Source: Neobacillus sp. Marseille-Q6967
GTDB taxonomy: Bacteria > Bacillota > Bacilli > Bacillales > Cytobacillaceae
Length of the DNA stretch: 64,000 bases
Direction of reading: 5' to 3'
Assembly (NCBI RefSeq): GCF_946151075.1
Contig: NZ_OX267715.1
Location: 2,891,881 to 2,955,880 of the forward strand
Made by a program: the position numbers and the translations under genes. The notes under the pieces were generated by a model. It searched no databases. It was not told the DNA's origin and worked only from the letters and a program-made list of their open reading frames with translations. Shown here one piece after another: positions 43,932 to 52,126 of this stretch (the first letter of the stretch is position 1; each line of letters begins with the position of its first letter).

Positions 43932-45059
43932 TTAGGCTTGAGTTTGTTTTTCTCTCATTGCTTTTGGGATATAAACACAGAATGGTTCGCTCTCGAGGTA
44001 GTCTCCTGTCATGGCGTAGGCTCTAGACCTTGAACCGCCGCATACATGACGGAATTCACAAACGCCGCATTTTCCTTTATAAAGGTCAGGATTTCGCAGT
44101 GACTTAAAAATTGGCGACTCCCGATAGATCTCCGCTAGTGGCTGCTCTCGCACATTCCCCGCTTTTACAGGCAATAAACCGCTTGGATAAACATCACCAA
44201 TATGAGATATAAAAACAAAACCATTTCCATCGTTTACACCTTTCGGAGCACGTCCAAGGCCATCAATAGAACCGGTTAGTCCTTGTTCAGTCAAGGCACT
44301 TAAATAATTAATTTCATCTGCCTGCTCCTTTGCTTCACGCATTTTTTGCTGAATCACCACTCGGCGGTAATGCTGGGCTGCCGTTGTTTTGATATCAAAG
44401 GAGACTCGCTTACTTAAATCATAAAGCCATCTAAATACCCTCTCATGCTCAACTGGAGAAATCATATCTGATTCTTGGCCTCTTCCTGTCGGTACAAGGA
44501 AGAATACACTCCAAAGCACACATTCTAGATCCTCTACCATCTTTGCCATTTCATCAAGGTAGTCAATATTATATCTTGATATGACTGTATTAATTTGAAT
44601 TGGAATTTCAAGTTCATGTAAATATTTGATTCTTTCCATCGTGAGATCAAAAGAACCAGCTGTTCCCCGGAAATGGTCATGGACGTCTGCAGTTGGTCCG
44701 TCTATACTAAAGGCCCACCGGGAAAGCCCTACTTCCTTCGCTTTTTCAATGGCTTCTTTCGTTACATTTGGGGTTGCGCTCGGAGTCATCGATACTCTTA
44801 CACCTTTTTCTACTGCATATCTAGCTATATCAAAAACATCTCCACGCATTAACGGGTCCCCACCGGTAAAAACAAGCATAGGATTATTCATTTCATATAT
44901 TTGATTGATTAAATGTTTACCTTCTTCAAACGAAAGCTCGCGAGGATCTCTTCGGTATTGCGCTTCTGCACGGCAATGAAGGCACTTTAATTGGCATGCA
45001 CGTGTTAGTTCCCAAATAACAATAAATGGATCTTTATTAAAATCTCGGCCAAAAGCCAT
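43932..45059 (-). CDS. radical SAM/SPASM protein (TIGR04053-like)
   Basis: A 375-residue radical SAM enzyme. The SAM cluster motif is C22-x3-C26-x2-C29, with GGDPLMR near 67. The SPASM region has CGVCEFRHVCGGSRSRAYAM near 325-350 and a final Cys near 362 for auxiliary clusters. It resembles the family near haem/anaerobic genes (AhbD-like, TIGR04053), but the substrate is unknown. It is preceded by a well-formed Fnr-type promoter and an unusual tandem repeat array. Its placement after a Fnr gene points to an oxygen-limited role. Confidence 0.85.
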   Translation of the reverse strand: MAFGRDFNKDPFIVIWELTRACQLKCLHCRAEAQYRRDPRELSFEEGKHLINQIYEMNNPMLVFTGGDPLMRGDVFDIARYAVEKGVRVSMTPSATPNVTKEAIEKAKEVGLSRWAFSIDGPTADVHDHFRGTAGSFDLTMERIKYLHELEIPIQINTVISRYNIDYLDEMAKMVEDLECVLWSVFFLVPTGRGQESDMISPVEHERVFRWLYDLSKRVSFDIKTTAAQHYRRVVIQQKMREAKEQADEINYLSALTEQGLTGSIDGLGRAPKGVNDGNGFVFISHIGDVYPSGLLPVKAGNVREQPLAEIYRESPIFKSLRNPDLYKGKCGVCEFRHVCGGSRSRAYAMTGDYLESEPFCVYIPKAMREKQTQA

Positions 45060-45114
45060 ATGAAACGCCTCCTAAAACAGGCTCCCTCTAAATTAAACAG
45101 CCTTTAATACCTGT

Positions 45115-45157
45115 ATTATAAAGCTGACTATGTTAGAAAAAAGTGAACTATCTCACA
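45115..45157 (-). promoter_or_regulatory. class II Fnr-type promoter of the radical SAM gene
   Basis: On the minus strand TGTGA-GATAGT-TCACT (45157-45142) matches the Fnr consensus at nine of ten positions. TATAAT (45120-45115) gives a start at 45108 and a site centre at -41.5. Confidence 0.85.
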
Positions 45158-45245
45158 GTTCGCTTCGGATATTTGTCCTTTTTGTGAAAAAGGGATGATT
45201 AATAATTGGGAGGCTTTTGCTTGGGGGGATTGGTGATCAAATAAG

Positions 45246-45973
45246 GGCTATTGGCGACCGTAACTGCAAGGAATGCAAATGTTGGGGCGCCAATAAAGGC
45301 TATTGGCTACCGTAACTGCAAGGAGTGCAAATGTTGGGGCGCCAATAAGGGCTATTGGCTACCGTAACTGTAAGGAATGCAAATGTTGGGGCGCCAATAA
45401 AGGCTATTGGCTACCGTAACTGCAAGGAATGCAAATGTTGGGGCGCCAATAAGGGCTATTGGCTACGCTAACTGCAAGGAGTGCAAATGTTGGGGCGCCA
45501 ATAAGGGCTATTGGCTACCGTAACTGCAAGGAGTGCAAATGTTGGGGCGCCAATATGGGCTATTGGCTACCGTAACTGTAAGGAATGCAAATGTTGGGGC
45601 GCCAATAAAGGCTATTGGCTACCGTAACTGCAAGGAATGCAAATGTTGGGGCGCCAATAAGGGCTATTGGCTACGCTAACTGCAAGGAGTGCAAATGTTG
45701 GGGCGCCAATAAGGGCTATTGGCTACCGTAACTGCAAGGAATGCAAAAGTTGCGGCGCCAATATGGGCTATTGGCTACCGTAACTGCAAGGAGTGCAAAA
45801 GTTGCGGCGCCAATAAAGGCTATTGGCTACCGTAACTGCAGGGAGTGCAAAAGTTGCGGCGCCAATATGGGCTATTGGCTACCGTAACTGCAGGGAGTGC
45901 AAAAGTTACGGCGCCAATAAAGGCTATTGGCCACCTTAACTGCGAAGAACGCAAAAATTAGGTAGCCAATATT
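45246..45973. repeat. tandem array of fourteen 52-bp repeats (minisatellite)
   Basis: Units begin at 45246, 45298, 45350 and so on every 52 bases up to 45922. The unit is GGCTATTGGCTACCGTAACT, then GCAAGGAATGCAAATG, then TTGGGGCGCCAATAAR. Each unit has TATTGGC near its left end and GCCAATA near its right, so it can fold as a hairpin. Units 3-5 are repeated as units 7-9, a 208-bp higher-order duplication. Divergence rises toward the right edge and unit 14 is most degenerate. Stops occur in all frames and no unique spacers exist, so it is neither coding nor CRISPR. It lies between yitW and the promoter of the radical SAM gene. Confidence 0.95.
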
Positions 45974-46055
45974 CAACCTATCCGGCATGGCATAAATAGA
46001 AAGCTGTCGTCAAAAGATTTAATTGAACCATTTGGTGGCAGCATAACTTAAAGAA

Positions 46056-46364
46056 TTAACGAATCCCCAAGGCGATTTTTGCGTAACGGGACATCATGTC
46101 TTTGTTCCATGGAGGGTTAAAAACAATATTCACTTCTACATCTTTGATTTCCGGGATATCGGCTAATGCTCGTTTCACTTGGTCTACGATCGTACCAGCA
46201 AGCGGACATCCCATTGAAGTTAACGTCATCGTTATCGTGACATTTCCTTCCTCATCCATTTCAGTATCATAAACTAAACCTAGATTAACAATATCCACAC
46301 CTAATTCAGGGTCAATAACAAGTTCTAATGCACCTAAAATATTTTCTTTTAATTCTTCATTCAT
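46056..46364 (-). CDS. yitW: MIP18/DUF59-family Fe-S assembly factor (YitW/SufT-like)
   Basis: A 102-residue DUF59 protein. DPELGVDIVNLGLVY (18-32) and the reactive-Cys motif TSMGCPLAG (about 48-56) match the SufT/PaaD/MIP18 family that helps mature iron-sulphur proteins. It follows the hydrolase gene after 23 bp, giving the yitU-yitV-yitW neighbourhood of B. subtilis. Its 3' end faces the 52-bp repeat array. Confidence 0.88.
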   Translation of the reverse strand: MNEELKENILGALELVIDPELGVDIVNLGLVYDTEMDEEGNVTITMTLTSMGCPLAGTIVDQVKRALADIPEIKDVEVNIVFNPPWNKDMMSRYAKIALGIR

Positions 46365-46387
46365 CTTTCCTTCAACTCCTTATGAAA

Positions 46388-47161
46388 TTAGTGTAACAGG
46401 AATTTGTCAAACCAATCAACTGTTGCGAGCAATCCTTCCCTGCTGACTTTATGATCGGCATGTTCATCGGTAATAAATTGGATATTATCCAGCGTCCCTC
46501 TATTTTGTACCTCAAGGGATTGATAAAATTGATAGGTTAGATCATACGGGACAACCGGATCCTTTTTGCCGTGCCAAAACAATAACGGCCTGTCTTTCAG
46601 TTTTTCAGGCTGCTGACTTAAATCAAAATGGCTAAGAATGGACAACTGGTCGTTGATTTCAGCATCTGTAAAAGGCAACTGTACTCCCAGCTTTTTAAAC
46701 TGTTCAATCTGCCATCGTGAAAATTTTTCATATGCCGGCATTCCCATTAGACTGACCGCTGCCCGTATCCAGGAATATTGAGTTAGTGCCCCTAACGTCA
46801 CAATCCCGCCCATTGATGTTCCGGCTAGTCCAATCCGATCTTCATCCGCTAAACCTTTCCCAACATAATAATCCTTAATACTAGGCAGCTCTTGGATAGT
46901 TTGGAGGACAATTTTCCAAAAATGTATATACAATTCCTTTTCAGAAAACCCTTGATTACGTTCTCCATGGTACAACGACTCAGGTAATACTACCCTGAAG
47001 CCTTTTTCTGCCAAAAAATAGGCATAATGAAGATTATTTTCTTTGGCGCTGGTAAATCCATGTAAAAATAATATAAACGGAAGTTTTTCGTGTAATATTC
47101 CCTTTTTAACTATATGTAATAACGGAATATTGTTAACCTGCTGTTTTTCAATAATAAACAA
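46388..47161 (-). CDS. yitV: alpha/beta hydrolase YitV
   Basis: A 257-residue serine hydrolase. HG of the oxyanion region is in LFLHGFTSAKENN (near 34), the nucleophile is S116 in GTSMGG, an Asp is in GKKDPVVP, and the His is in DEHADHKVSRE near the C-terminus. Likely a cytoplasmic esterase; substrate unknown. Start is a TTG, with GGAGG 11 bases upstream. It is followed directly by yitW. Confidence 0.85.
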   Translation of the reverse strand: MFIIEKQQVNNIPLLHIVKKGILHEKLPFILFLHGFTSAKENNLHYAYFLAEKGFRVVLPESLYHGERNQGFSEKELYIHFWKIVLQTIQELPSIKDYYVGKGLADEDRIGLAGTSMGGIVTLGALTQYSWIRAAVSLMGMPAYEKFSRWQIEQFKKLGVQLPFTDAEINDQLSILSHFDLSQQPEKLKDRPLLFWHGKKDPVVPYDLTYQFYQSLEVQNRGTLDNIQFITDEHADHKVSREGLLATVDWFDKFLLH

Positions 47162-47370
47162 TGGTGAGTAAACCTCCTGAGGCTATTATATAAATAGATG
47201 TTTACGAAAGGTGTGAATTTTTTTACAGTTTAGGTATAAAATTGTTAACATAGTACTTATACAAAACATGAAAATGGTTTGTAAGAAAAACTCATATTTG
47301 TAGTGTACCACTTAGTTTATATTTTTTCTAAAATCAGGATTATAACCACATTGCAAAAGAAGGAGTCCAT

Positions 47371-48183
47371 ATGACAGAGAAACATTTAATCGCCCTTGAC
47401 TTAGATGGCACTTTATTAAAGGATGATAAAACCATTAGCTCCCATACAAAAGAGGTCCTAAGAAAAGCCAGAGACGAAGGACATATTGTTATGATTGCCA
47501 CAGGAAGACCCTTCCGCTCGAGTGAAATGTATTATAAAGAGCTTGACTTAGATACACCAATTGTTAATTTTAATGGTGCATTTATGCATCATCCCCGTAA
47601 TCCTGGCTTTGGTTTCTACCATGAGCCGCTTGATATAAAGGTTGCTAAAGATATTGTCGAGGCCTGTCAATCCTTTCACTTCCACAATATTATTGCAGAA
47701 GTAATTGATGATGTTTATTTCCATTATCATGATGAAAAACTGTTAGATATCTTTAGTATGGGAAATCCAAATGTGACAACAGGCAACTTACGAAAATTTC
47801 TTAAAGATTCACCAACAAGTATGTTGATTCATACCGAAGAAGATCAATTAAAGGAAATCCGTAACCACCTATCCGCCGTTCACGCCGAAATGATTGATCA
47901 CCGCAGCTGGGCAGCGCCATGGCATGTTATTGAAATTATTAAGGTAGGTTTAAATAAGGCGGTTGGTCTAAAAAAAGCTGCCGATTATTTTGGAATACCA
48001 CAACAAAGAGTTATTGCCTTTGGCGATGAAGATAACGATTTAGAAATGCTGGAATATGCAGGTTACGGAGTCGCCATGGGCAATGGAATCGACCAAGTAA
48101 AAAACATTGCAAATGAAGTAACACTTACTAATGAAGAGGATGGAATCGGCGTATTTTTGTCCGATTTACTAAAAATCAAATAA
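47371..48183 (+). CDS. yitU: Cof-type HAD phosphatase YitU
   Basis: A 270-residue HAD-superfamily hydrolase (class IIB, Cof). Motif I is DLDGTLL with nucleophile D10 and acid D12. A Ser/Thr of motif II is in IATGRP near 43, Lys of motif III is in KVGLNKAVGLKK near 195, and motif IV GDEDNDLEML is near 215. Related YitU proteins dephosphorylate small metabolites such as riboflavin precursors. AAGGAG precedes the ATG. It is divergent from yitV. Confidence 0.9.
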   Translation: MTEKHLIALDLDGTLLKDDKTISSHTKEVLRKARDEGHIVMIATGRPFRSSEMYYKELDLDTPIVNFNGAFMHHPRNPGFGFYHEPLDIKVAKDIVEACQSFHFHNIIAEVIDDVYFHYHDEKLLDIFSMGNPNVTTGNLRKFLKDSPTSMLIHTEEDQLKEIRNHLSAVHAEMIDHRSWAAPWHVIEIIKVGLNKAVGLKKAADYFGIPQQRVIAFGDEDNDLEMLEYAGYGVAMGNGIDQVKNIANEVTLTNEEDGIGVFLSDLLKIK

Positions 48184-48297
48184 GTGACCCTCTCTCACCA
48201 TAGTTTACCTAAATGAAATGCAGTGATTAGAGCATACTATTATGTGAGGCAGCATTGCTGTTTCACACACCAAGCTCTATACATTGGAGGGATTCAA

Positions 48298-48450
48298 ATG
48301 GGTAAAAGTAACAAATCGAAACGCTTTGTCCAGCAAGGAGTGGATACTGTCAGCAAGCACGATGAACGTATTCCATACCACATGACTTATGCTGAAGCAG
48401 AAGCTCAGAAAATGTCCAATGTGCGTAACTCCTCGCTTGGAGGAATATAA
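48298..48450 (+). CDS. small hydrophilic protein, function unknown
   Basis: A 50-residue protein beginning MGKSNKSKRFVQQGVDTVSK and ending NSSLGGI. It is basic at the N-terminus with a predicted helix around YAEAEAQKMSNV. TTGGAGGG lies seven bases before the ATG; further in-frame codons upstream cross that site. I do not recognise the family. It is two bases from the next small gene, whose ribosome site lies in its last codons, so the two are one unit. Confidence 0.65.
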   Translation: MGKSNKSKRFVQQGVDTVSKHDERIPYHMTYAEAEAQKMSNVRNSSLGGI

Positions 48451-48452
48451 AC

Positions 48453-48638
48453 ATGGGTAACCAATTGTTCCAAGAAGCCAGAAGATTTGTTGAGATGGCA
48501 AAAACTGCCGACCCTGCTGAACGCAGTTCTGCAGTTGAGAAAGCAAAGAATGCATTAAGTTCCGCTTACGCTAACTCAACCGTTGCAGAACAAAGTCAGC
48601 TCCAAGAAATGCAAAATGAGCTTGAACAAGTGAAATAA
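48453..48638 (+). CDS. DUF3813-like small helical protein
   Basis: A 61-residue protein predicted to be two amphipathic helices (about 3-20 and 23-58): MGNQLFQEARRFVEMAKTAD, then an Ala/Gln/Glu-rich second helix. It resembles DUF3813 proteins found beside yitU in Bacillaceae. GGAGG lies nine bases before the ATG, within the end of the preceding gene. A terminator follows. Function unknown. Confidence 0.65.
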   Translation: MGNQLFQEARRFVEMAKTADPAERSSAVEKAKNALSSAYANSTVAEQSQLQEMQNELEQVK

Positions 48639-48645
48639 CGAAAGG

Positions 48646-48680
48646 AAAGCTGACACATCTTTACCGTGTCAGCTTTTCTC
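48646..48680 (+). terminator. terminator after the two small genes
   Basis: AAAGCTGACAC / GTGTCAGCTTT stem with loop ATCTTTACC and a T-rich tail; it overlaps the 3' end of the opposing gene at 48661. Confidence 0.8.
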
Positions 48681-49035
48681 TATTGGTGAATTTCTCTAAA
48701 AGTATCGAGTATGCTTGAGAACTTTTATCCTTTGTATACAAGGTTAAAAGTAAAGAACCGTTTTCAGGCAGTCTATCTTTTGGAACGTTAATCACCATGT
48801 CAAAGGGCTGCCACTCGGAATGATGGTCTTTAAAAACCAATGTCTTCTCTTGGATGATCTCATTATGACCATCTTCCACGTTATAATAAATTTGGCTTCC
48901 ATTTAGTCTTGCTTCACCCGTTAATCTGTAGATACCATGTCCCCCATCCACTTTCACATTTCTAACTATATTTACTCCCTCGCTGCTCAAACTAAAGGAG
49001 AAAAACAACAATAAGATCAAACCTGCGAGACGCAA
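48661..49035 (-). CDS. secreted immunoglobulin-like (Gmad2-type) protein
   Basis: A 124-residue protein. A signal peptide (LAGLILLLFFSFSLSSEG, cleavage probably near 18-20) leads to a single beta-rich domain: VRNVKVDGG, YRLTGEARLNGSQIYYNVED, KTLVFKDHHSEWQPFDMVI. This resembles the Gmad2 immunoglobulin-like domain of Bacillus germination/secreted proteins. Start is a TTG nine bases after GGAGG; the in-frame codon further up is a stop. It is 18 bp after yitT on the same strand. Function unknown. Confidence 0.55.
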   Translation of the reverse strand: MRLAGLILLLFFSFSLSSEGVNIVRNVKVDGGHGIYRLTGEARLNGSQIYYNVEDGHNEIIQEKTLVFKDHHSEWQPFDMVINVPKDRLPENGSLLLTLYTKDKSSQAYSILLEKFTNREKLTR

Positions 49036-49053
49036 ACACCATCACCTCCTGAT

Positions 49054-49896
49054 TTACTCACGGCGAAAGAAGCCGTATATTCCGGTTGTTTGAATAATAT
49101 TGGTGAATGCATTCGGATCTACCTCATGGATAATCCTTTCCAAATCAAACAGCTCATAGCGTGTAATGACGATCATCAACATATCCCTGGCTTCATTTGA
49201 AAAAGCACCTTTTGCCGGAATCATCGTAATACCTCTAACAAGCTTGGAATGAATAATCTTTTTCATCTCCTCCGCCTTTTTAGTAATAATCAAAGCGGTA
49301 AGCTTTGCATGCCGGGTATGGATGGCGTCAACTACCCTTGTTGATGCATATAATGAAACTATGGTATAAAGTGCTTTCTCCCAGCCGTAAAGAAAGCCGG
49401 CTGTGATAATAATGATGGCATTCAATGTAAACATGTAGGACCCAATTGGCTTGTCTTTCATTCTTGATAACACCATTGCAATAATATCTAGACCACCTGT
49501 AGAAGCCCCCCATTTTAATGTCAGCCCGACCCCAATGGCTAATATCACACCACCAAATACTGAATTAAGCAGGATATCTTTTGAGACTTGTGTAATAGGA
49601 ATTATTTCTAAAAATAATGAAGACAAAGCTACACTTAAAAAGCTATATACTGTAAATGATTTACCGACCTTTAACCATCCAAGGATGGCTACGGGGATAT
49701 TCAACAAAAGCAGCAAGAACCCCATGGATACATTTAGGGGAGTTTGCTCACTTAATACCTTTGAAAGTAATTGAGCAATACCAGTAAAACCACTGGAATA
49801 TACATTAGCTGGTATTAAAAATAAATTTATGGCTAGAGCATTTAAAACAGCACCTAAAATCACGATAAATACCTTTTTCGTTTGAAGCCAAATCAT
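49054..49896 (-). CDS. yitT: YitT-family membrane protein
   Basis: A 280-residue protein with five to six membrane segments (about 8-30, 45-72, 80-100, 105-125, 150-175). A cytoplasmic C-terminal DUF2179 domain follows (about 220-275, ending NIIQTTGIYGFFRRE). The first segment carries the family sequence AINLFLIPANVYSSGFTGIA. Transport substrate unknown. AAGGAG precedes the ATG. It is divergent from degV-type yitS, as in B. subtilis. Confidence 0.88.
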   Translation of the reverse strand: MIWLQTKKVFIVILGAVLNALAINLFLIPANVYSSGFTGIAQLLSKVLSEQTPLNVSMGFLLLLLNIPVAILGWLKVGKSFTVYSFLSVALSSLFLEIIPITQVSKDILLNSVFGGVILAIGVGLTLKWGASTGGLDIIAMVLSRMKDKPIGSYMFTLNAIIIITAGFLYGWEKALYTIVSLYASTRVVDAIHTRHAKLTALIITKKAEEMKKIIHSKLVRGITMIPAKGAFSNEARDMLMIVITRYELFDLERIIHEVDPNAFTNIIQTTGIYGFFRRE

Positions 49897-50005
49897 TACA
49901 CCATCTCCTTATATCTATATAATATTTCTTTCTTGTTAATTGTTTTTTCACAGGGAAACCGATAAACTGAAAATAACTATATTAGCTTGAAAGCAGGTGA
50001 GCTTC

Positions 50006-50875
50006 ATGCCAGTAAAAATACTAGCTGATAGCGCATGTGATTTACCTAAAGAGTTTTACTACGAAAATAACGTTGTCTTATTTCCGTTAAAAGTACAGGT
50101 AAATGGTCAGGAATATGAGGATGTAAAAACAATTGACCCTAAAACGGTATATGATAGCATTCGCAGGGGTGCCGTTCCAAAAACGTCTCAAGTATCTCCT
50201 TTATTATTTGAGGAAACTTTTACAAAAATGGCTGAAAATAATGAAGAGGGAATATATATTGCATTTTCTTCGGAACTATCAGGTACATATCAGACTTCTG
50301 TTATGATTCTTGACCAAGTAAAGGAAAAATATCCAAACTTTAATTTAACGATTGTCGATACAAAGTGTGCTTCTCTTGGAGCTGGTTTGATTGTTAAAGA
50401 AGCAGCCAGACTTGCAGCTGAAAATCGTACAAAGGAAGAAATACTAGAGGATGTTATTTTTCGAAGCCAGCACATGGAACACCTATTTACAGTAGAAGAT
50501 CTTGATTATTTAGCAAAGGGCGGTCGTGTCTCAAAAGCATCAGCTTTTTTAGGCGGCTTACTTAATATTAAGCCCATTCTCAATGTCGAAGACGGAAAAC
50601 TCGTCCCAATTGAAAAGATACGTGGTAAAAAGAAAGTTTTTCGCCGTTTACTTGAATTGATGAGGGAACGGGGAGAGAATTTCGATAACCAAGTAGTTGG
50701 AATTAGCCACGCTGACACCGAAGAAACTGTTATAGAGGTAAAAGCAATGATTGAAGAAGAATTGAATCCAAAAGAAGTTTACATAACGAATATTGGTTCA
50801 GTAATTGGCGCGCATACTGGGCCTGGAACCATTGCAATCTTTTTCTTAAACAAAATAAAAGAAGAAAAGCGGTAG
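50006..50875 (+). CDS. yitS: DegV-family fatty-acid-binding protein YitS
   Basis: A 289-residue DegV protein. The N-terminal KILADSACDLP (3-13), TSQVSP near 59 and FSSELSGTYQT near 88 line the fatty-acid pocket. The C-terminal GTIAIFF is typical. FakB-type members present exogenous fatty acids to the FakA kinase. The ATG at 50006 follows AGGTGA by five bases. Its stop lies in the stem of its terminator. Confidence 0.88.
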   Translation: MPVKILADSACDLPKEFYYENNVVLFPLKVQVNGQEYEDVKTIDPKTVYDSIRRGAVPKTSQVSPLLFEETFTKMAENNEEGIYIAFSSELSGTYQTSVMILDQVKEKYPNFNLTIVDTKCASLGAGLIVKEAARLAAENRTKEEILEDVIFRSQHMEHLFTVEDLDYLAKGGRVSKASAFLGGLLNIKPILNVEDGKLVPIEKIRGKKKVFRRLLELMRERGENFDNQVVGISHADTEETVIEVKAMIEEELNPKEVYITNIGSVIGAHTGPGTIAIFFLNKIKEEKR

Positions 50876-50897
50876 GGTTAACCCCCCGCTTTTCTTT
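50864..50897 (+). terminator. terminator of yitS
   Basis: AGAAAAGCGG / CCGCTTTTCT stem with TTTGTC after it; the left arm includes the last codons and stop of yitS. Confidence 0.7.
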
Positions 50898-50934
50898 GTC
50901 TAGCTTCAGCGCCTAGGGGCTTCCGCTTTTCTGC
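50897..50934 (-). repeat. 38-bp minimal copy of the GGAAGCGCC...GGCGCTGNAGCTAGACA repeat
   Basis: On the minus strand GCAGAAAAGCGGAAGCCCCT runs into AGGCGCTGAAGCTAGACA, the fused ends of the element at 61801-61863 without its interior. Confidence 0.65.
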
Positions 50935-51066
50935 TTATTTATGGTCTGTTGTCTTTGAATATTGATTTTTACCAGCCTGACGATTTTTTTCTCGCATCAT
51001 ATTTTTTTCATGGCGTAATGCATTATTGTCTTGTGCTTTTTTATCATTATCAGATGTATGCGGCAT
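50935..51066 (-). CDS. DUF3941-like small hydrophilic protein
   Basis: A 43-residue protein, MPHTSDNDKKAQDNNALRHE followed by NMMREKNRQAGKNQYS and ending KTTDHK. It is very hydrophilic and rich in Asn, Lys and Asp, a pattern of the DUF3941 proteins of Bacillaceae. AAGGGG lies about ten bases before the ATG. Its 3' end meets the short repeat. Function unknown. Confidence 0.7.
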   Translation of the reverse strand: MPHTSDNDKKAQDNNALRHEKNMMREKNRQAGKNQYSKTTDHK

Positions 51067-51139
51067 TTTTCCATACCCCTTTCAAATTGCTTTCGATGAT
51101 TATTGTCTGTCAAAATGAAAAAGAGTATGTAACGAAAAG

Positions 51140-52003
51140 TTAATCTTTCTTCACGTAAGTCCAGCTGCCTTCCTGGTAGACCCTGCCTTCTTTCATGAGT
51201 TTCCCAAGAGCGCGCTTAAATGCTCCTTTACTTAACTTGAAACGGTCTTGAATATCTTCAGGCATACTTTTATCGTTATATGGCATGGCACCATTACGGC
51301 TCATCAAATATTCGTAAATTCTTTCGGCATCAACATCTTGGGATTCTTCTTTTCTTCCAAGCAGCGAAACATTAATGGTGCCATCTTCCTTAATATCAAT
51401 AATCCGTCCCTCAACCTTTTGTCCAAGGCGTGGCTCCTGCTGCCGCTGGGATTCATGGATAAACCCTTTAAAGCCTTCAATGGTATACACCCAGCTGCCT
51501 ACTTTCGCTGTACGATAAATGTGACCTTGAACATTTTTATTAAAATCTTTCCTTGTGGCCTTTGTTGAAATAGATTGAATGATTGGATCTGTTGCAAGCT
51601 TGGCGTACAATAGATAATTCCGATCCACTTTTAATGTAATAAAAACTAAATCCCCTGGATTTGGCCAAACCGATTTATGAACCGGAAGATCATCCGACCC
51701 TAATAATAAATCCTTTTTTAAACCAATATCTAAAAACACTCCAATGGAAGGATTCTTATCGGCTACTTTTACCCAGGCATACTTTCCTACAGCCACCTCT
51801 GGTATCGTTGTGGATGCAGATAACCTTCCTTGGGAATCAGCATAGAGAAAAACCTCAACCTGCTCATCTTCTTGATATTCTTGGTCCGTCTCATTTATAT
51901 GTAACAGTACGTCTTCATTACCGTCTGTTAGAAAATAACCAAAGGCTGCTTGTCGGGCAACAGTCAGTGTTGCTGTTTGGCCAATCAATTCTTTTAAAGA
52001 CAT
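51140..52003 (-). CDS. yitL: S1-domain RNA-binding protein YitL (CvfB family)
   Basis: A 287-residue protein with tandem S1-like OB folds (about 1-65, 70-140, 150-215). The last contains GFKGFIHESQRQ and KVEGRIIDIKEDGTINVSL. A C-terminal winged-helix-like segment runs about 225-285 (LSKGAFKRALGKLMKEGRVY). It matches the CvfB family, RNA-binding regulators of virulence/haemolysin expression in staphylococci. It is divergent from yitK. Start and length are normal. Confidence 0.88.
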   Translation of the reverse strand: MSLKELIGQTATLTVARQAAFGYFLTDGNEDVLLHINETDQEYQEDEQVEVFLYADSQGRLSASTTIPEVAVGKYAWVKVADKNPSIGVFLDIGLKKDLLLGSDDLPVHKSVWPNPGDLVFITLKVDRNYLLYAKLATDPIIQSISTKATRKDFNKNVQGHIYRTAKVGSWVYTIEGFKGFIHESQRQQEPRLGQKVEGRIIDIKEDGTINVSLLGRKEESQDVDAERIYEYLMSRNGAMPYNDKSMPEDIQDRFKLSKGAFKRALGKLMKEGRVYQEGSWTYVKKD

Positions 52004-52126
52004 CGAAATTCCCCTTTTTTCTGAATGGTTGTTTGACTTGCTATATTTTACTATAATGTACCCATAAAGGGAAACTTTAGCAGGAAATCTACATACTGTT
52101 AAAAAATAATTATTGGAGGTTTTATA

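Noticed and set aside
45246..45973. CRISPR array
   Set aside because: The whole 52-bp unit repeats with no unique spacers, and no cas genes are nearby; it is a tandem repeat.
45246..45973. Repeat protein coding region
   Set aside because: The 52-bp period shifts frame each unit and TAA stops (GTAACT, CAATAA) interrupt every frame.
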